Shown here: positions 42,440-53,289 of the stretch, piece by piece | Layout: each line of letters begins with the position of its first letter | Position numbering within the stretch: position 1 is the first letter of the stretch | NCBI GenBank assembly: GCA_023014485.1 | Contig: JAJOZX010002581.1 | Span: 186,001-250,000 of the forward strand | Origin: Bathynomus jamesi | Taxonomy: Eukaryota > Arthropoda > Malacostraca > Isopoda > Cirolanidae | DNA: 64,000 nt | Reading direction: 5' to 3' | Translations under genes and position numbers: made by a program | Notes under the pieces: model-generated | Told to the model about the DNA's origin: nothing | The model's input: only the letters and a program-made list of their open reading frames with translations | Databases searched by the model: none

Positions 42440-44152
42440 CTTATGAACCTTATGTTGTTTCGTGCGTTGGTCTCTCTTCACACGGAGGTCAAGCTGGTGG
42501 CCCCCCCTCTAGGTCTGGCTTGGTGGAGGAGCGAGTTGCTTTCTTGCGCTCTCCACCGTACAGAGCCAGGAACGCCCGGCTCATCTGGTACCGTCCTGAG
42601 CCAGGCATCCTGTCTTCTCTTGAAGACTTCAACTTTGACCCCCGTTACGTTTCTGAGGTCCTTTGGAAGCTGGTTGAAAAGTCTTGGCCTCTTGACAACC
42701 AAGCTATTTTCCTTCAGAGTTGAGGAGGTCCCTTGTCGGGCATTTAATTTGGGAACACTACACAGTCTGCCTTTCCTATTTTCCAGTGTTGTTTGAATGG
42801 TAATTGGGTTTAGTTTTAGGTTTGGTACCAGTTTTTCGATCATTTTCCATATGTAGATTATGGTGTATCTCTCTCTTCTTCTTTCCAGGGAGTACATATT
42901 TAGTTTACGTAGTCTTTCCCAGTAGTTGAGTTCATTGCAGCCATCAATCTTGGCTATGAAATGCCTTTGCGTTTCTTCTAGTTTATTAGTTTCTTCCTTT
43001 TTATATGGGGACGTCAAAACTGAGCAGTATTCAAGTTTTGATAAAATCAATGTTTTTAGCAGGGGAATCATTACTGTCCTGTCCCTTTTCTTGAACGTTC
43101 TTAGTACCTGTCCGGCGACTCTTTTTGCTTTATTTATCGCTATCTGATTTTGTGTTTCGAATTTCGCATCATCTGTCATTACATGTATTATCCCGAGATC
43201 GATCGGTTTCGTGCTTCTCTGAAATTCCTGTCTATCTGGAGCATAATATGCAGTCTGTTTAAGTTCTTCTTTTCTACCATATCTCAGGAGCTGAAATTTC
43301 TCGGTGTTAAATGACATGTTGTTGTCTTCTGACCATTTGTATATTTTGTTTGTGTCCCTCTGCAAGGCCTCCACGTCATGTACATCGCTGATTTTTCTGC
43401 TGATCTTTGTATCGTCTGTAAAGGATGTTACTATAATGTTGCTGTTTACTCCGCTGTCTATGTCTGTTAGCACGATAATGAACAGGAGTGGGGACAGTAC
43501 TGTCCCTAGTGGTACTGAGCTGCGTACTTCTGATTCTGATGATGATATACCTTGAATCTTGACGACCTGCAGACATTCTCTGAGGAAGTTGTAGATCCAT
43601 TTTCCCACTTTGCCTGTTATTCCCATATATTTAATTTTATGTGCTATTATACCATGGTCACATTTGTCGAAAGCTTTAGCAAAATCTGTGTGTATAACAT
43701 CGTATTTTTCATTGCCTTCCAATGCATCTAGGATATTGTTGTAGTGTTCTATTAATTGTGATAGGCATGATCTACCTGATCGGAATCCATGCTGATTTCC
43801 GTTGAATCTTTCCCGTGTCTCCAGGAACTCATAAATTTTCTCTCTAACTATTCTTTCAAATACTTTGGTGAGGTGGGACGTCAATGAAGCTGGTCTATAG
43901 TTCTTTGCTTGAGATCTGTCCCCTCCTTTATATAGCGGGACAATGTTTGCTCTTTTCAAGATGCTCGGTATTTCCCCAGTGTCTAGGGATCTTCTCCATA
44001 TCCAGTACAAAGGTATAGCTATTTCATTTTTACAGTTTTTAATCAATAATGCGTCCCTCCCAATTGTCCGGACCTGCAGCTGAATGTGGTTTCATTTGTC
44101 CTATAGCTCTCGCTACATCTTCTGGTGTAAAATCAAAGTCTGTTATATACTA
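42440..44152 (-). pseudogene. CR1-like LINE reverse transcriptase, long open frame, 5'-truncated
   Basis: A 522-codon frame (44046-42478, minus) covers the RT from PLYKGGDRSQAKNYRPASL through the KAFDKCDH region and LSPLLF to the C terminus. The catalytic box reads FTDD in place of F/YADD. The C-terminal part has the typical block FKRRQDAWLRTVPDEPG. Upstream, a frameshift near 44060 separates it from AAGPDN in the preceding codons to about 44150, where a (TA)n array begins. The endonuclease is absent. A second, shorter relative lies at 29945-30505. The 3' end (42440-42490) carries GGAGGTCAAGCTGGTGG. Confidence 0.85.
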
Positions 44153-44165
44153 TATATATATATAG

Positions 44166-44336
44166 TAAGATGGGGTAACTGGGCACCACTAAGTTTAAGG
44201 TAAATTTCGTTATATAACAGTACGAATTTTGTCCATAAATTGTAGGTATCTACCTATGTATAGGTACCTAAACTGTATAGAAAAAATAATAATGAAATTT
44301 ACCTTAAACCTAGTAGTGCCCAGTTACCCCATCTTA
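44166..44336. mobile_element. Palindromic MITE, TA target (mariner-type)
   Basis: TAAGATGGGGTAACTGGGCA at the left and its complement at the right form ~45-bp arms, with a second inner inverted pair around TAGGTA. TA borders both ends. About 170 bp, no coding capacity. Confidence 0.8.
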
Positions 44337-44340
44337 CGGT

Positions 44341-44386
<46 letters not shown>

Positions 44387-44389
<3 letters not shown>

Positions 44390-44612
44390 GGTGAGTCAAA
44401 AGTCCGGAAACATAGGAAGGTTACGAAACTTTTATTGCAAAAAGATGTGTTACAAGTAATGTTATAAGATGTGCTCTATATGTTCTCTACAGTATATGTC
44501 TGGAAGTGAAAGGAGAACATATAGAGCATATCTTATAACATTACTTGCAACACGTCTTTTTGCAATAAAAGTTTCCTATCCTTCCTATGTTTCCGGACTT
44601 TTAACTCACCCG

Positions 44613-44615
<3 letters not shown>
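44387..44615. mobile_element. Foldback MITE, ~230 bp, mariner-type ends
   Basis: It begins CAGGGTGAGTCAAAAGTCCG and ends with a near-complement. The arms are about 105 bp (TATTGCAAAAAGATGTGTTAC and GAACATATAGAGCATAT on both strands). It is embedded in TA arrays. Confidence 0.85.
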
Positions 44616-44644
<29 letters not shown>

Positions 44645-45774
44645 GGTGTGTTCATTCCCTCAACTGAAGCTTATGTTATTTCCTCCTTTCTTTCCATGTT
44701 TGAGGAGATAAACGAATCATGAAATTTTCTTCTTTAAAAATGTATCAGAAAAGTATGATTCCGTTTCAAGTTCTGACGATTTATTTATTTAGTCTCTCCA
44801 AACGAGAAGTTTTGAATTTCCTTGGAAGTATTTTTGGAATTCATCTCCAAATTCATCATTAGCCTGTTCATTTAAGCAATTTTTGTATTTTCGAATTCCA
44901 TACCATTAAAGTGTTTAAAGTTTGGCGATACCTTCTAGTAGTATGCCCGCAAAATGGATGAGTGCAGAGCAATTGCAGATCAAATGAGTGCCAGTGCCAC
45001 CCCTTGTTGCAAGCCACCCCAGGTTGCCAAAAAAGGGGGGGAATCCCATGGAGGTGTCCACCTAATCTCTTTAGGGGAGAAGTTGGGACGGACTCACCCC
45101 CAAAGGGGTATACCTAACCTGAGAGAGATAGGAGGAAAGAGAGGAAGAGACCATCCAGCGTCTGCGAGATGCAGCCGCTTAATGTGAGCTCAGGTAGCAT
45201 CACTTGGCTTAGAACTCGAAATCCGCCAGTTGGCTTAAGCAGCCAGTGCCTCCAGGCATTATCAGCCAGTTGGCATAGTGTATATATCGTTTGAACAGCC
45301 AAAGAGCGCACAGAAACTTCCCGACTATATATACACTCATAGAATCCCTATTATTACACACACACAACACACAAAACGTATATAAACAGATGCAAGTAAA
45401 GCCCCAATAGCAAAATATATACGAGCATAACCACCACACAAAAAGAATATACAACCACCACCACAGCACCACAACCACCAATCGTCTAAGTATAACTTAC
45501 CATCACCTAACCAAACCCACCTTATCCACGGCTTATACTTACCAGCTCCTGGTAGATCGACAAGGTCTCTAAATACGACCCAACTAATAGACAAAGCTAT
45601 TAAGCATAAACAAATACGTTTATGGGGCCAGGGGGCAGACCAACAAGGTCTCAAGAAAAGGTTGACGCTACTATTGAGCTTCTCATGGTGGAACACCACG
45701 AGGCCAATTTGACATTTGATACGCGATCTTTCATACATAAAATGGAATAAGATAAACAAAGTTTAATGCCAAAA
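44616..45774. other. No recognisable gene
   Basis: Short (TA)n at 44625-44645. From about 45190 to 45560 the plus strand becomes rich in CA/CCACCA runs, giving low-complexity frames on the minus strand that I do not call. Confidence 0.4.
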
Positions 45775-46185
45775 CAAATTTTCACCATAATATAGAATTT
45801 TCTCCGTAAACTATAACATAAAAAGCAATAATATGATTTTTAAAACAAAATAGAAATTAAATTAGGGGTAACTATTTCTTTTTTCCCCTGGCCAATTATT
45901 TTGTTTCAATACAAATTTATCTCTAATATACATTTTTATCCTTAAACTATAACAAAAAAATATTAATATAACTTTATATTAAAAATAGATTGTATTTCGG
46001 GGTAACTATTTCATTTCTCGTCTTTCACCCATTTATTGTGTTTCAATACAAATTTGTCTTTAAGACACCAAATATCTTTAAACCTGATTACAAAAAAATA
46101 TTAATATAACTATATTAAAAATAGATTGTATTCCTGAATAACTATTCCATTTCTCATCTTTCGCCCAACCTATACATAAAAACGT
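45775..46185. repeat. 137-bp tandem repeat, three units
   Basis: Units start at 45775, 45912 and 46049, exactly 137 bases apart, each beginning CAAATTT and sharing TAACTATTYCATTTCTCRTC and ATTTATTGTGTTTCAATA-like blocks. The units have diverged from one another, the first most of all. Confidence 0.8.
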
Positions 46186-46680
46186 TAATATAATTTTTAA
46201 AACAAAAAAACCTATGGAATGAATAAGTTATATTTGGTGAAGACACGCCCCCAGAATACGCGGCTCGTCCAATTACAACACAATGGGCGGGGCATGAGAA
46301 CGACTCCAGGATCTCTGGTTGGCGGAGTCTCGCTCTCACAAAGGAAACTCGCAAATCGAATATTGGGTGTGGGGCCAATCGGGGTCACGTATATAAGAGG
46401 GAACATTTTCAGCTGGATCCACAACGGTGCTTTATCAACGAGTAACTACACATTCTCTCAACATGGACACTTCCAGTCAGACACATCAGCTTTACTGCTC
46501 CCCACAGGTGTTTGAAGTCAACGACCTCTCTGCAGGGGCTACGCTCCATCTTTTAGCAGCGGCCGACAGGAAATGATCTCTCCACACAAAACGTTAATGA
46601 TATCTGCAATGATCCTCCGTTTATATCAGCAGAAGACTCTATCCTCAAGATGTGAGTAATTACGTAATAATTTAGTTTAG
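46186..46680 (+). other. No recognised gene; TATA-like promoter and 38-codon frame
   Basis: CGTATATAAGAGGGA at about 46387 looks like a TATA box. A small frame starts 75 bases downstream at 46463 (MDTSSQTHQLYCSPQ, 38 codons, stop near 46577). The local sequence is GC-richer than its surroundings. It may be part of an unrecognised element or a pseudogene; function unknown. Confidence 0.25.
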
Positions 46681-46779
46681 GATTCATTCTCGGGCTATAT
46701 ACATCGTATCATTCACTGCTGAACCCTTGCAAGTGTTAGTTAATTTACAAAAAGCCATAATAAACGAAGTGAAAGGATA

Positions 46780-46988
46780 TCTGCCAAGGGGTTCGAGACC
46801 CGGTGTTGACAGACGAAGCGTAGTACACCCAACTAATCCTCCTTTGAGCCCAGTTAGGCTAGTTGCTTTGTGCTTATTATTTGATCCGGGTACCCTATTC
46901 TGCATTTTCTCTTATTGCAACTCCTTGTAACTCTTTCTTCCTATATATATATATATATATATACACACACAAACACACAAACACACAC

Positions 46989-47028
<40 letters not shown>

Positions 47029-47165
47029 TTATATATATATATGTTTATGAAAGTATATGTTAACAACCCGGTTAGACCAGCTGCTTGCTGTTTATTATTT
47101 GATCCAGGCGCCCTAATCGGCATTTTATCTTATTGTAACTCCTTGTAACTCTCTCACCCCATATA
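46780..47165. repeat. Two copies of an unclassified repeat tail, separated by TA/CA arrays
   Basis: The stretch GGTTAG.CCAGCTGCTTGCTGTTTATTATTTGATCC...CTTATTGTAACTCCTTGTAACTCTCTC occurs at about 47055-47160 and, diverged, at about 46850-46940. The left copy is preceded by GGTTCGAGACCC, similar to a B-box, so a tRNA-derived SINE is possible. TA and CA arrays lie at 46944-47041. Confidence 0.5.
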
Positions 47166-47368
47166 TACATCGCGGTGCCCTGACATATAAATGTATGTTT
47201 ACTACAGGATACTCTGCTAGGTTTTCTGTAATTAATGTATTCTATTAAGTATTTAGAGTGAATTTTGTTTATCAAATAATTACGTGTTAACATTTATTTA
47301 AAATTAGTTTGTGAAATGTTTCAATAAAATACTATGTATCCTCAATTATATATATATATATATATATA

Positions 47369-47457
47369 TGGGACAAATGGATTTTAATTAAAAAAGATTT
47401 AATGTGGATGATTCGTTCCACATTGAATCTTTTTTAATTAAAATCCATTTGTTCCAT
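47369..47457. repeat. Near-perfect hairpin, ~89 bp
   Basis: GGGACAAATGGATTTTAATT and its complement flank a 7-base loop; the ~40-bp arms have about two mismatches. Possibly a minimal MITE. Confidence 0.8.
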
Positions 47458-47474
47458 ATATATATATATATATA

Positions 47475-48436
47475 AGCACACCGGACAAGAAATTAGTCAC
47501 CCTTCTCAGAATGTACCTAATAACGTGTGCCGGCGCCTCTGGCCTTGATAACCGCACGAATCCGGCGAGGCAGAGACTCTACGAGGTTGTGCATGTACTG
47601 AACATCGATTTGCTGCCACTCGTTCATCAGCCGGTCCCGAAGTTCCGCCAGAGTCCGTGGGTGTCTATTCCTGCGCTTCACTTTCTGTTTCCAGCCTGAA
47701 CAACACCTTCGACGCATTCATGATTAAAGGCTTCATTGGACCTGCGATGTACTCGTCGCCTCCCATCATTGGAAAACAAACAAAAACGGGACTCATCGGA
47801 CCAAATTACACGTTTCCAATCTGCCGCAGTCCAGTTTGTGTGCCTCTGAGCCCATTTATAACGTGCCAATTTGTGACTTGCTGTTAACAGCGGCCTCTTC
47901 CGTGGTACCTGCTCCAGATGTCCATCGCATGCAGTTCTCGTCGCAATGTCCTTCGGAAATTGGTCGCTGGAGAACCTCATTGGTTTCTTGGAGCAATTGT
48001 TCTCTGGTTTGAAAACGATTTGCAGTTACTAGACGAGAAACATGGCGACGGCCCCTATTGTCGAGAATTGTTTTCCGGCCATAGTTACGCCGTCGATTGT
48101 CAGTTGATTGCGAACTACACCACTCTTTGTAAACTCGCTGGACAGTACGCGTTGACACACCAACAAATTGGGCTACTTCAGACATTTTGTGTCCGTGGGC
48201 TCTGCCAAACACGATGGCTCCTTTTTGCCACTGAGTAACGTCTGCCTCACGACCCATTTTGCAGACTATATCCAACACACACTTTGTTCTTCACCACCTC
48301 ACGAAACAGATCTGATCCTGTGTGCTACGCCACCGCTACTTGTCACTTACCAATGCTACATCAGCGCCCTCTGTGTGACCTTGAACTTCCTACTATCGGT
48401 GCTATTAGGGGTGACTAATTTTTTGTCCGGTGTGCT
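47475..48436 (-). mobile_element. Tc1 element with internal deletion
   Basis: The left end AGCACACCGGACAAGAAATTAG and the right end AGCACACCGGACAAAAAATTAG (complement) are ~30-bp TIRs, flanked by TA. Length 962 bp, well short of a full Tc1 (about 1.6 kb). Confidence 0.9.
47517..48257 (-). pseudogene. Tc1 transposase, middle deleted
   Basis: Minus strand, start MGREADVTQWQKGAI at 48257. The paired-like HTH region includes VGVSTRTVQRVYKEW. A frameshift occurs around 47950. The next frame includes NWTAADWKRVIWSDESRF with the first catalytic Asp. After RRSNEAFN the sequence jumps to RNRHPRTLAELRDRLMNEW near the C terminus, so the second Asp and the catalytic Glu are deleted. The copy is inactive but keeps its ends, so it could be mobilised in trans. 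Confidence 0.85.
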
Positions 48437-48493
48437 TATATATATATAAAATTGAGGATACATACTATTTTAATGAACCATTTCACAAACTAA

Positions 48494-49020
48494 GTTGCTC
48501 GATACCCTAGGTGATCGTTACTAAGGTGCTCGATAACCTGTGACGGTTCTTAGTCACCCAATGTGATCATTATTAAAAAAATGTATGAGCTGTCAAAATA
48601 ATTTTCTGTCTACAACCGTATCCTTTCTTCTTATAAGTCCGATGCGGAACTCGATCGTGTTAGAGCTACTTTTCGTGACAGCTTTGAATGAAAGCAAATA
48701 GTCGACGGCGATTTGGAGGTTTTACAGCGCAGTCAACCATGTGACCTGAACACGGAGATCGAAGTATTGGATCACATCCGGTCCAACGATTGCCAGGTCG
48801 TCGGGAACTAATATAAGCTTTTTTTCTTTTGGTTAAGAACAAGACAGTGTATTTTCAGCAATTTATTAAATGATAGAAATCATGTTTAATAAAGTAGTGC
48901 AATTCAGCTTAAATTCGTTACAGAATTAGCATCCATTAAATAAGCTACATAACACAAGACTAACAATATTGGGGACATCTTATATTTTACACAATATATT
49001 TACAATTATCTATATATATA

Positions 49021-49066
<46 letters not shown>

Positions 49067-49234
49067 TATATATATATATACAGTATATATATGTGTATGT
49101 ATATATATATATATATACACGCGTAAAACTTTATACAATACATTGGGTGCGCACAAATGGGAACCTTTTTTTTTATCTGTATGCACACCATTTTATCATT
49201 CAGCTCAGTGTCGCACAAATCGAATAATTTTTAA
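48494..49234. other. No recognised gene; possible coding relic and (TA)n array
   Basis: Around 48590-48810 a frame interrupted by one TGA reads YKSDAELDRVRATFRDSFE and EIEVLDHIRSNDCQVVG; I recognise no family. A complex TA array runs from about 49010 to 49120. This region may include the missing left end of the Polinton, but no terminal repeat matching the right side was found. Confidence 0.35.
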
Positions 49235-49618
49235 AAATTTATAAATCCCTTTCCAAGTGACATGTGCAAGAGAAATGAAAGGCAATATATACGCAACTGT
49301 ACGAAAATATCGTTGTAATCAGTGGGGATTTAATTCAATTTCAGGAATATGCAACTGTTCAAGAAATTTTACAATAACCGGGTCACTCCAGGGATGAATC
49401 CACAGTGAATTAAAATAATACATTCTTTGCCTATTTATAAAGTATATTGCAAACCAATGAATCCCTTCGCCACCAACAACATCTGTGTTGATAATAATTC
49501 CCCCGCATTTTCTCGTAGTTGGTAAATTAAATGTTTCATTCTTCGCAAACACACCGATAAATTTGGAGCGTGTGATTCGGTCACTCTTCATTACTCTCTG
49601 AAGTGTATTCGCATCCAT
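49235..49618 (-). pseudogene. PRO: Polinton adenain-like cysteine protease (PRO), inactivated
   Basis: Minus strand, start at 49618 directly after the capsid gene. The family cleaves capsid precursors during virion maturation. The catalytic His is present in GIHWFA. The expected Asp/Glu position reads Asn in YFNSLW. The frame stops at 49319. The following coding continues in another frame (about 49310-49235) with a C-terminal helix containing SFLLHMSLGKG. In that frame the position expected for the catalytic Cys-Gly reads Leu-Arg. Frameshift plus lost catalytic residues make it inactive. Confidence 0.75.
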
Positions 49619-49619
49619 T

Positions 49620-50890
49620 TTAAAAGTCGGTGACTACGTTCCTGAAGCGGTCAGTTTCCATTAGAGCTTGTAACTCGAGGTATACTAGTACAACAATAGG
49701 AGCGTCTATCGGGTTGGCGATTTCCAATCTGACTGAGATGTTTCCACTCTGTTATGGACTTAAGTGTGTATTTACACTAGTAGGTAAGTCGGGTGTGATA
49801 TCAAACGGGTAAAGGTTAAATTGATCGATGAATTCTTTCTGCGTTACCCAATCCCAAGCTCATCACAAGCGCCTGCAATATAGGCCAGATTACTATAAGC
49901 TCTCGCGCAAAGCGGGAACACAGCGTCTGATGAGTAGTCCGTATCCATAGACCAGCCCAACGCAACGCCATTGACGTACAGAGCTATATTTTTAAGGCCG
50001 AAGTTCTCGAATTTAAAGGCATTCTTTTTATATTTTCCATTTGCCGAAGCGTGATCTTGCATTCCAATTAATATCCTTTTAGGTAGAACTCCGAGGGCCA
50101 CGTTTTCTATCTGCTTCGAGGCCAAACCTGTACTCTGTTAACTGGGTATTTTACTGTTGCGTGTAGTAATTTTTTTTCAATTTCTACATATTTCGGCGAA
50201 CTTAATTTCATTCGTCTTACTCGCAGATGTTTCCATAATGTGAATCACAACGGGTTTTGCGCCCTCTTCTTGATCAGGTCCCAGATTTATGCAGATCTCA
50301 GGATTCGTGCGGGTGAGCTTTAATTTCATATCCACCCCCATTCATAAGCAGTTTCTCCTGGAATGTGAAATCTGTATGCAGACGTCCAAAACATTCATAT
50401 ATCTTCTTTTTAGAATTTGTAAATTTGTCCTTTATACTACTTTCGTCTTTAGGCTGATAATAGCTCTCGGCAGTTAAAAAGGTATCCTTCGCTTCTTTTG
50501 AAAAGTTGAGGACATTTTCCAGGTAGGCTCGTAGGTGATAACCCATTCCTGCCGAAATGTTGACCTGGTTTAAATATACATCACACTGACTGAATATGGA
50601 GTGCAGAAAGTTTGTTTCGGGAAATACAACATATTTATCATCGCAGTCCGTTCCATCTGAATTGGCTATACGTAGTTTAGCGTACATGTGCATGCAGCTT
50701 GGATCAAAAAGGTAAGGGCTGAGCTGGGTATCACGAATTTTATAGGGGCACTCGGGGAACTAATTGTGTTTAATGGGTTAATTGTAATAAAGTCACTGTG
50801 CTCAATAGAAACTTGTGTTGGGAGCATATCAAAGAGGGACAGCTCCGATTTACAACATTGTAAGCTACACGGATGGATGAAGTGTGCCAT
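49620..50890 (-). pseudogene. MCP: Polinton major capsid protein (double jelly roll), frameshifted
   Basis: Minus strand, about 420 codons. The N-terminal block (50890-50700) has LSLFDMLPTQ, typical of Polinton capsid proteins. A frameshift near 50700 leads to 50693-50298 with FPETNFLHSIFSQCDVYLN. Another break (50297-50126) precedes 50125-49844, which ends near the jelly-roll region. The C-terminal part continues to 49620 with an in-frame TAA near 49789, then LRLEI-like and VVLVYLE blocks and a DRFRNVV ending. The gene ends 1-2 bases before the protease start. The family forms hexon-like capsomers. Confidence 0.8.
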
Positions 50891-51003
50891 GACGAGTCAG
50901 AAATAGTGCCACCTCTCTCGACAAGTAGTAAACAGTCTATGATTCGTGAGAGCAATGTCCTCAGCTTATATCAGTTAAAAAAATAACCAACCATATGTTT
51001 CAT

Positions 51004-51370
51004 TCACTTAGAACACTTCTTCTTCGATGTTCTTTTACGTTTAGCGCCACGTGTTAGTAACCCCTTCTTCCGGACAGCCCTCTTTTTCTTCCCGCCACCA
51101 CGCATTTTTCTCTTTGCATCTTTGATGATTTCGTCCCGTGTACGTTTTAAATGTTTTTTTAGAGCTTCTTTAGGTTTAGCCCCCATTATGTCTTCTACCG
51201 TGTTAAAACCTGATTGTAACGCTTTCCTCCCGAGGTATCTGGCCCCCTCTTCAACAATGGGACAGCCGTGCGTAGTATGGTTGAAAAAATGGATCCAAGC
51301 CCACTCCCACGCTGATATCTCACCCCTCGATAGACTGTGAAAGGCCTTCGGGTCATTATAACTGTGCGAC
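51004..51370 (-). pseudogene. Polinton basic core/membrane-active protein (adenovirus pVI/pX-like)
   Basis: Minus strand. The N-terminal part has YRGVRYQRGSGLGSIF and an amphipathic stretch with Pro, as in Polinton proteins compared with adenoviral pVI/pX. A frameshift near 51245 is followed by the second half (to 51004), which is strongly basic with a GGGKKKR run and a Lys/Arg-rich tail ending CSK. The predicted role is DNA condensation or membrane disruption in the virion. The start at the ATG near 51357 (MTRRPF) is chosen from family resemblance; upstream codons belong to the minor capsid gene. Confidence 0.65.
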
Positions 51371-52217
51371 GAAAGTGTAGCTTCACTGTTAAGCTCCCAT
51401 CACCGAATGGGAAATTTTTTCCCTCAATCGTTCTTATATATATTGAGATATTTTTAATAGATTAGTCGCAACATTCACATAATGGGGCTTGTCATATGTA
51501 ATGCTCAAGCTCTTCCCTCTATGGTTGGGAATGTGTGCAATGCGCAGCAGACGCGCCTGGGTATCCCCAACAAATTGATGCTCCACGATATTGCTGTAAA
51601 TATAGCACATGTCTGGGGATGGATAGCCATCACCAATTTCTCCAATTTCAACTGATACATTAAGCTGGACAAGTCATGTTGTGCCTCGTGAAAGGTATCT
51701 CTTTGGAACGCTGCTCCATATCGGCCCGGTTATAATTTGGAACAATCCTTTGTCTTTAATATTTCTATTATCCTGTGATTTTAGGGTCAGAGCATGTGCA
51801 GGGTTTCTTTGTTTACGATTTCGTATACTAAATCAGCCGTAAGATTTGAGCTTTTTAAACTTCCGTTTAAGTCTCTCACAACATCCTCGGCCGCACCATA
51901 ACGACCCGGGCCTAGTGTTACTACTGTAGTGTAATACAGGGCCTCCCCACTCCGGGCGGCACGCATGGTTTCATCCCTAATTACCCCGCCTTTTCACACT
52001 CATCACGATCTCTAAGAACCGTAAAAACGGGTTCTTTATAATCAATACTTAAGAAGCTGGTGGATAGCTGAATTTCGCATATCCCCACCTCATACGAATC
52101 ACGTTCCAATTCAATGGGCCCATGGAGTTCTGTTACAAAGTTGGCTAGTGTGTTGTTAGGATGTACAGACAGAGAAGAAGAGGACGGGAGTGTGACATAG
52201 AAGTGGTTAGGCGCCAT
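51371..52217 (-). pseudogene. PY: Polinton minor capsid (penton-type, PY) protein, frameshifted
   Basis: Minus strand, start at 52217 with the family N terminus FYVTLPSSSSLSV and EVGICEIQ. A frameshift at about 51985 shifts reading to RSGEALYYTTVV, which decays through stops around 51780-51800. The C-terminal region retains HQFVGDTQARLLRIAH near 51560 and ends with KLHFRR near 51375. No stop separates this end from the next gene (51370), because the frame is shared. Assignment as PY is from general family resemblance. Confidence 0.65.
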
Positions 52218-52247
52218 GTTGCATACTATTTAAGCTTCATTATTGCA

Positions 52248-53284
52248 TCAGCTTTTATATAGGTGTTGAAGCTTTCTGGGTACCCTAGCCATTTCACCAG
52301 GTACATTTTTCTCTTTCCTGAACCTTTTGCCTAAAATTTTTTCAATTTTAAACACATTTTTTCCTAAATTAAATGTCACTTTCTGCAACTCCTCGCGGTA
52401 AAAGCCTCCTGCGATTTCTTCCCCATTCAAATCTTCAACGTAATACATCATTATCTCGCCTTTAGGTCTCATAGCCCTAACTTTAAAAATCTCACGTGTC
52501 CATCCTTGCTCAAATCCCTTCGCGAATTTATTTCCCGAACGCGATAGCCTTACATAATCATTGATTTTGAAACGTGTAGAGTGTGGCGGTGCTCTACGAA
52601 TATCTCTTCTCACCTCACACTCTGTGTGCGTACCTCTTTCTAAAACCTCGTTAGGTGTTGTCCCAATCGCGCGATGGTGTGAACGGTTGTATGACGAGGC
52701 CAATGATTCCAGAATGTTTATATATCTGTATGTGTTTTTATGTGTAAAATAGCGATGCATGCGTTCCTTTATGGTACGTTGAACTCTTTCAGCTAAAGAG
52801 GCCTTATGTATAGAATTGCTAGTGTAGTAACTGATATTAAACTCTGCCAACATGTTCTGAAAAGCTCGGCCTATAAATTCTTTCCCCATATCCGTACAAA
52901 AATAGCCTGGAACCCTGTTTTCCTTCAACAGTAGCGTGCTTTACAACTGTTCCAGGCGATATATTTTTCAGAGGAATTAGCCTCATCGATACATCCTATT
53001 ATGAATAGGATGTATCGATAGCCATCATTATATACTGAATATCTTTGCACGTCTGTTAAATCCGCTTGCCAAATAGAGTCAATCGAAGCCACTTTTGTCC
53101 TGGCTGTTTTAAACCTTTTTCTCACCGGTTTATGAAGTGTATAAGCATTCTGCTCCCGCAAAAACCTCTTAACATCTTTTTCCCCTAAGCCATCATTGTA
53201 AACAGCTCTGTACAGTCTATCAACACCGTCATAGGAGGCTGGGATGGAAATGCCATAATAGCGTTTTCTTAATATGTTAGCCAT
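52248..53284 (-). pseudogene. INT: Polinton retroviral-type integrase (INT) with chromodomain-like tail
   Basis: Minus strand, start at 53284. The N-terminal HTH-like region (DGVDRLYRAVYNDG, YTLHKPVRKRF) precedes the first catalytic Asp in WQADLTD. After a disrupted stretch (52925-53020) the frame changes and continues with the second Asp in YFCTDMGKEF and the Glu in KASLAERVQRTIKERM, completing a DDE triad. An SH3-like/chromodomain-like C terminus includes NVFKIEKILGKR. The disrupted stretch contains a perfect 15-bp-arm hairpin at 52986-53018. INT inserts the element into host DNA. Confidence 0.85.
52986..53018. repeat. Perfect hairpin within integrase
   Basis: TCGATACATCCTATT, loop ATG, then the exact complement. 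It lies where the integrase frame is broken, so it may be part of the event that damaged the gene. Confidence 0.85.
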
Positions 53285-53289
53285 TTGCG

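Larger units (their letters stand above)
47305..48493. repeat. Inverted repeat enclosing a hairpin and a Tc1 element
   Basis: TTAGTTTGTGAAATGTTTCA...TATGTATCCTCAATT at about 47305-47346 occurs as its complement at about 48449-48493. Between them lie a hairpin (47369-47457) and the deleted Tc1 element (47475-48436), joined by short TA arrays. Confidence 0.75.

Noticed and set aside
45209..45759. Minus-strand frames rich in Trp, Cys and Val
   Set aside because: They arise from CA/CCA low-complexity sequence on the plus strand.
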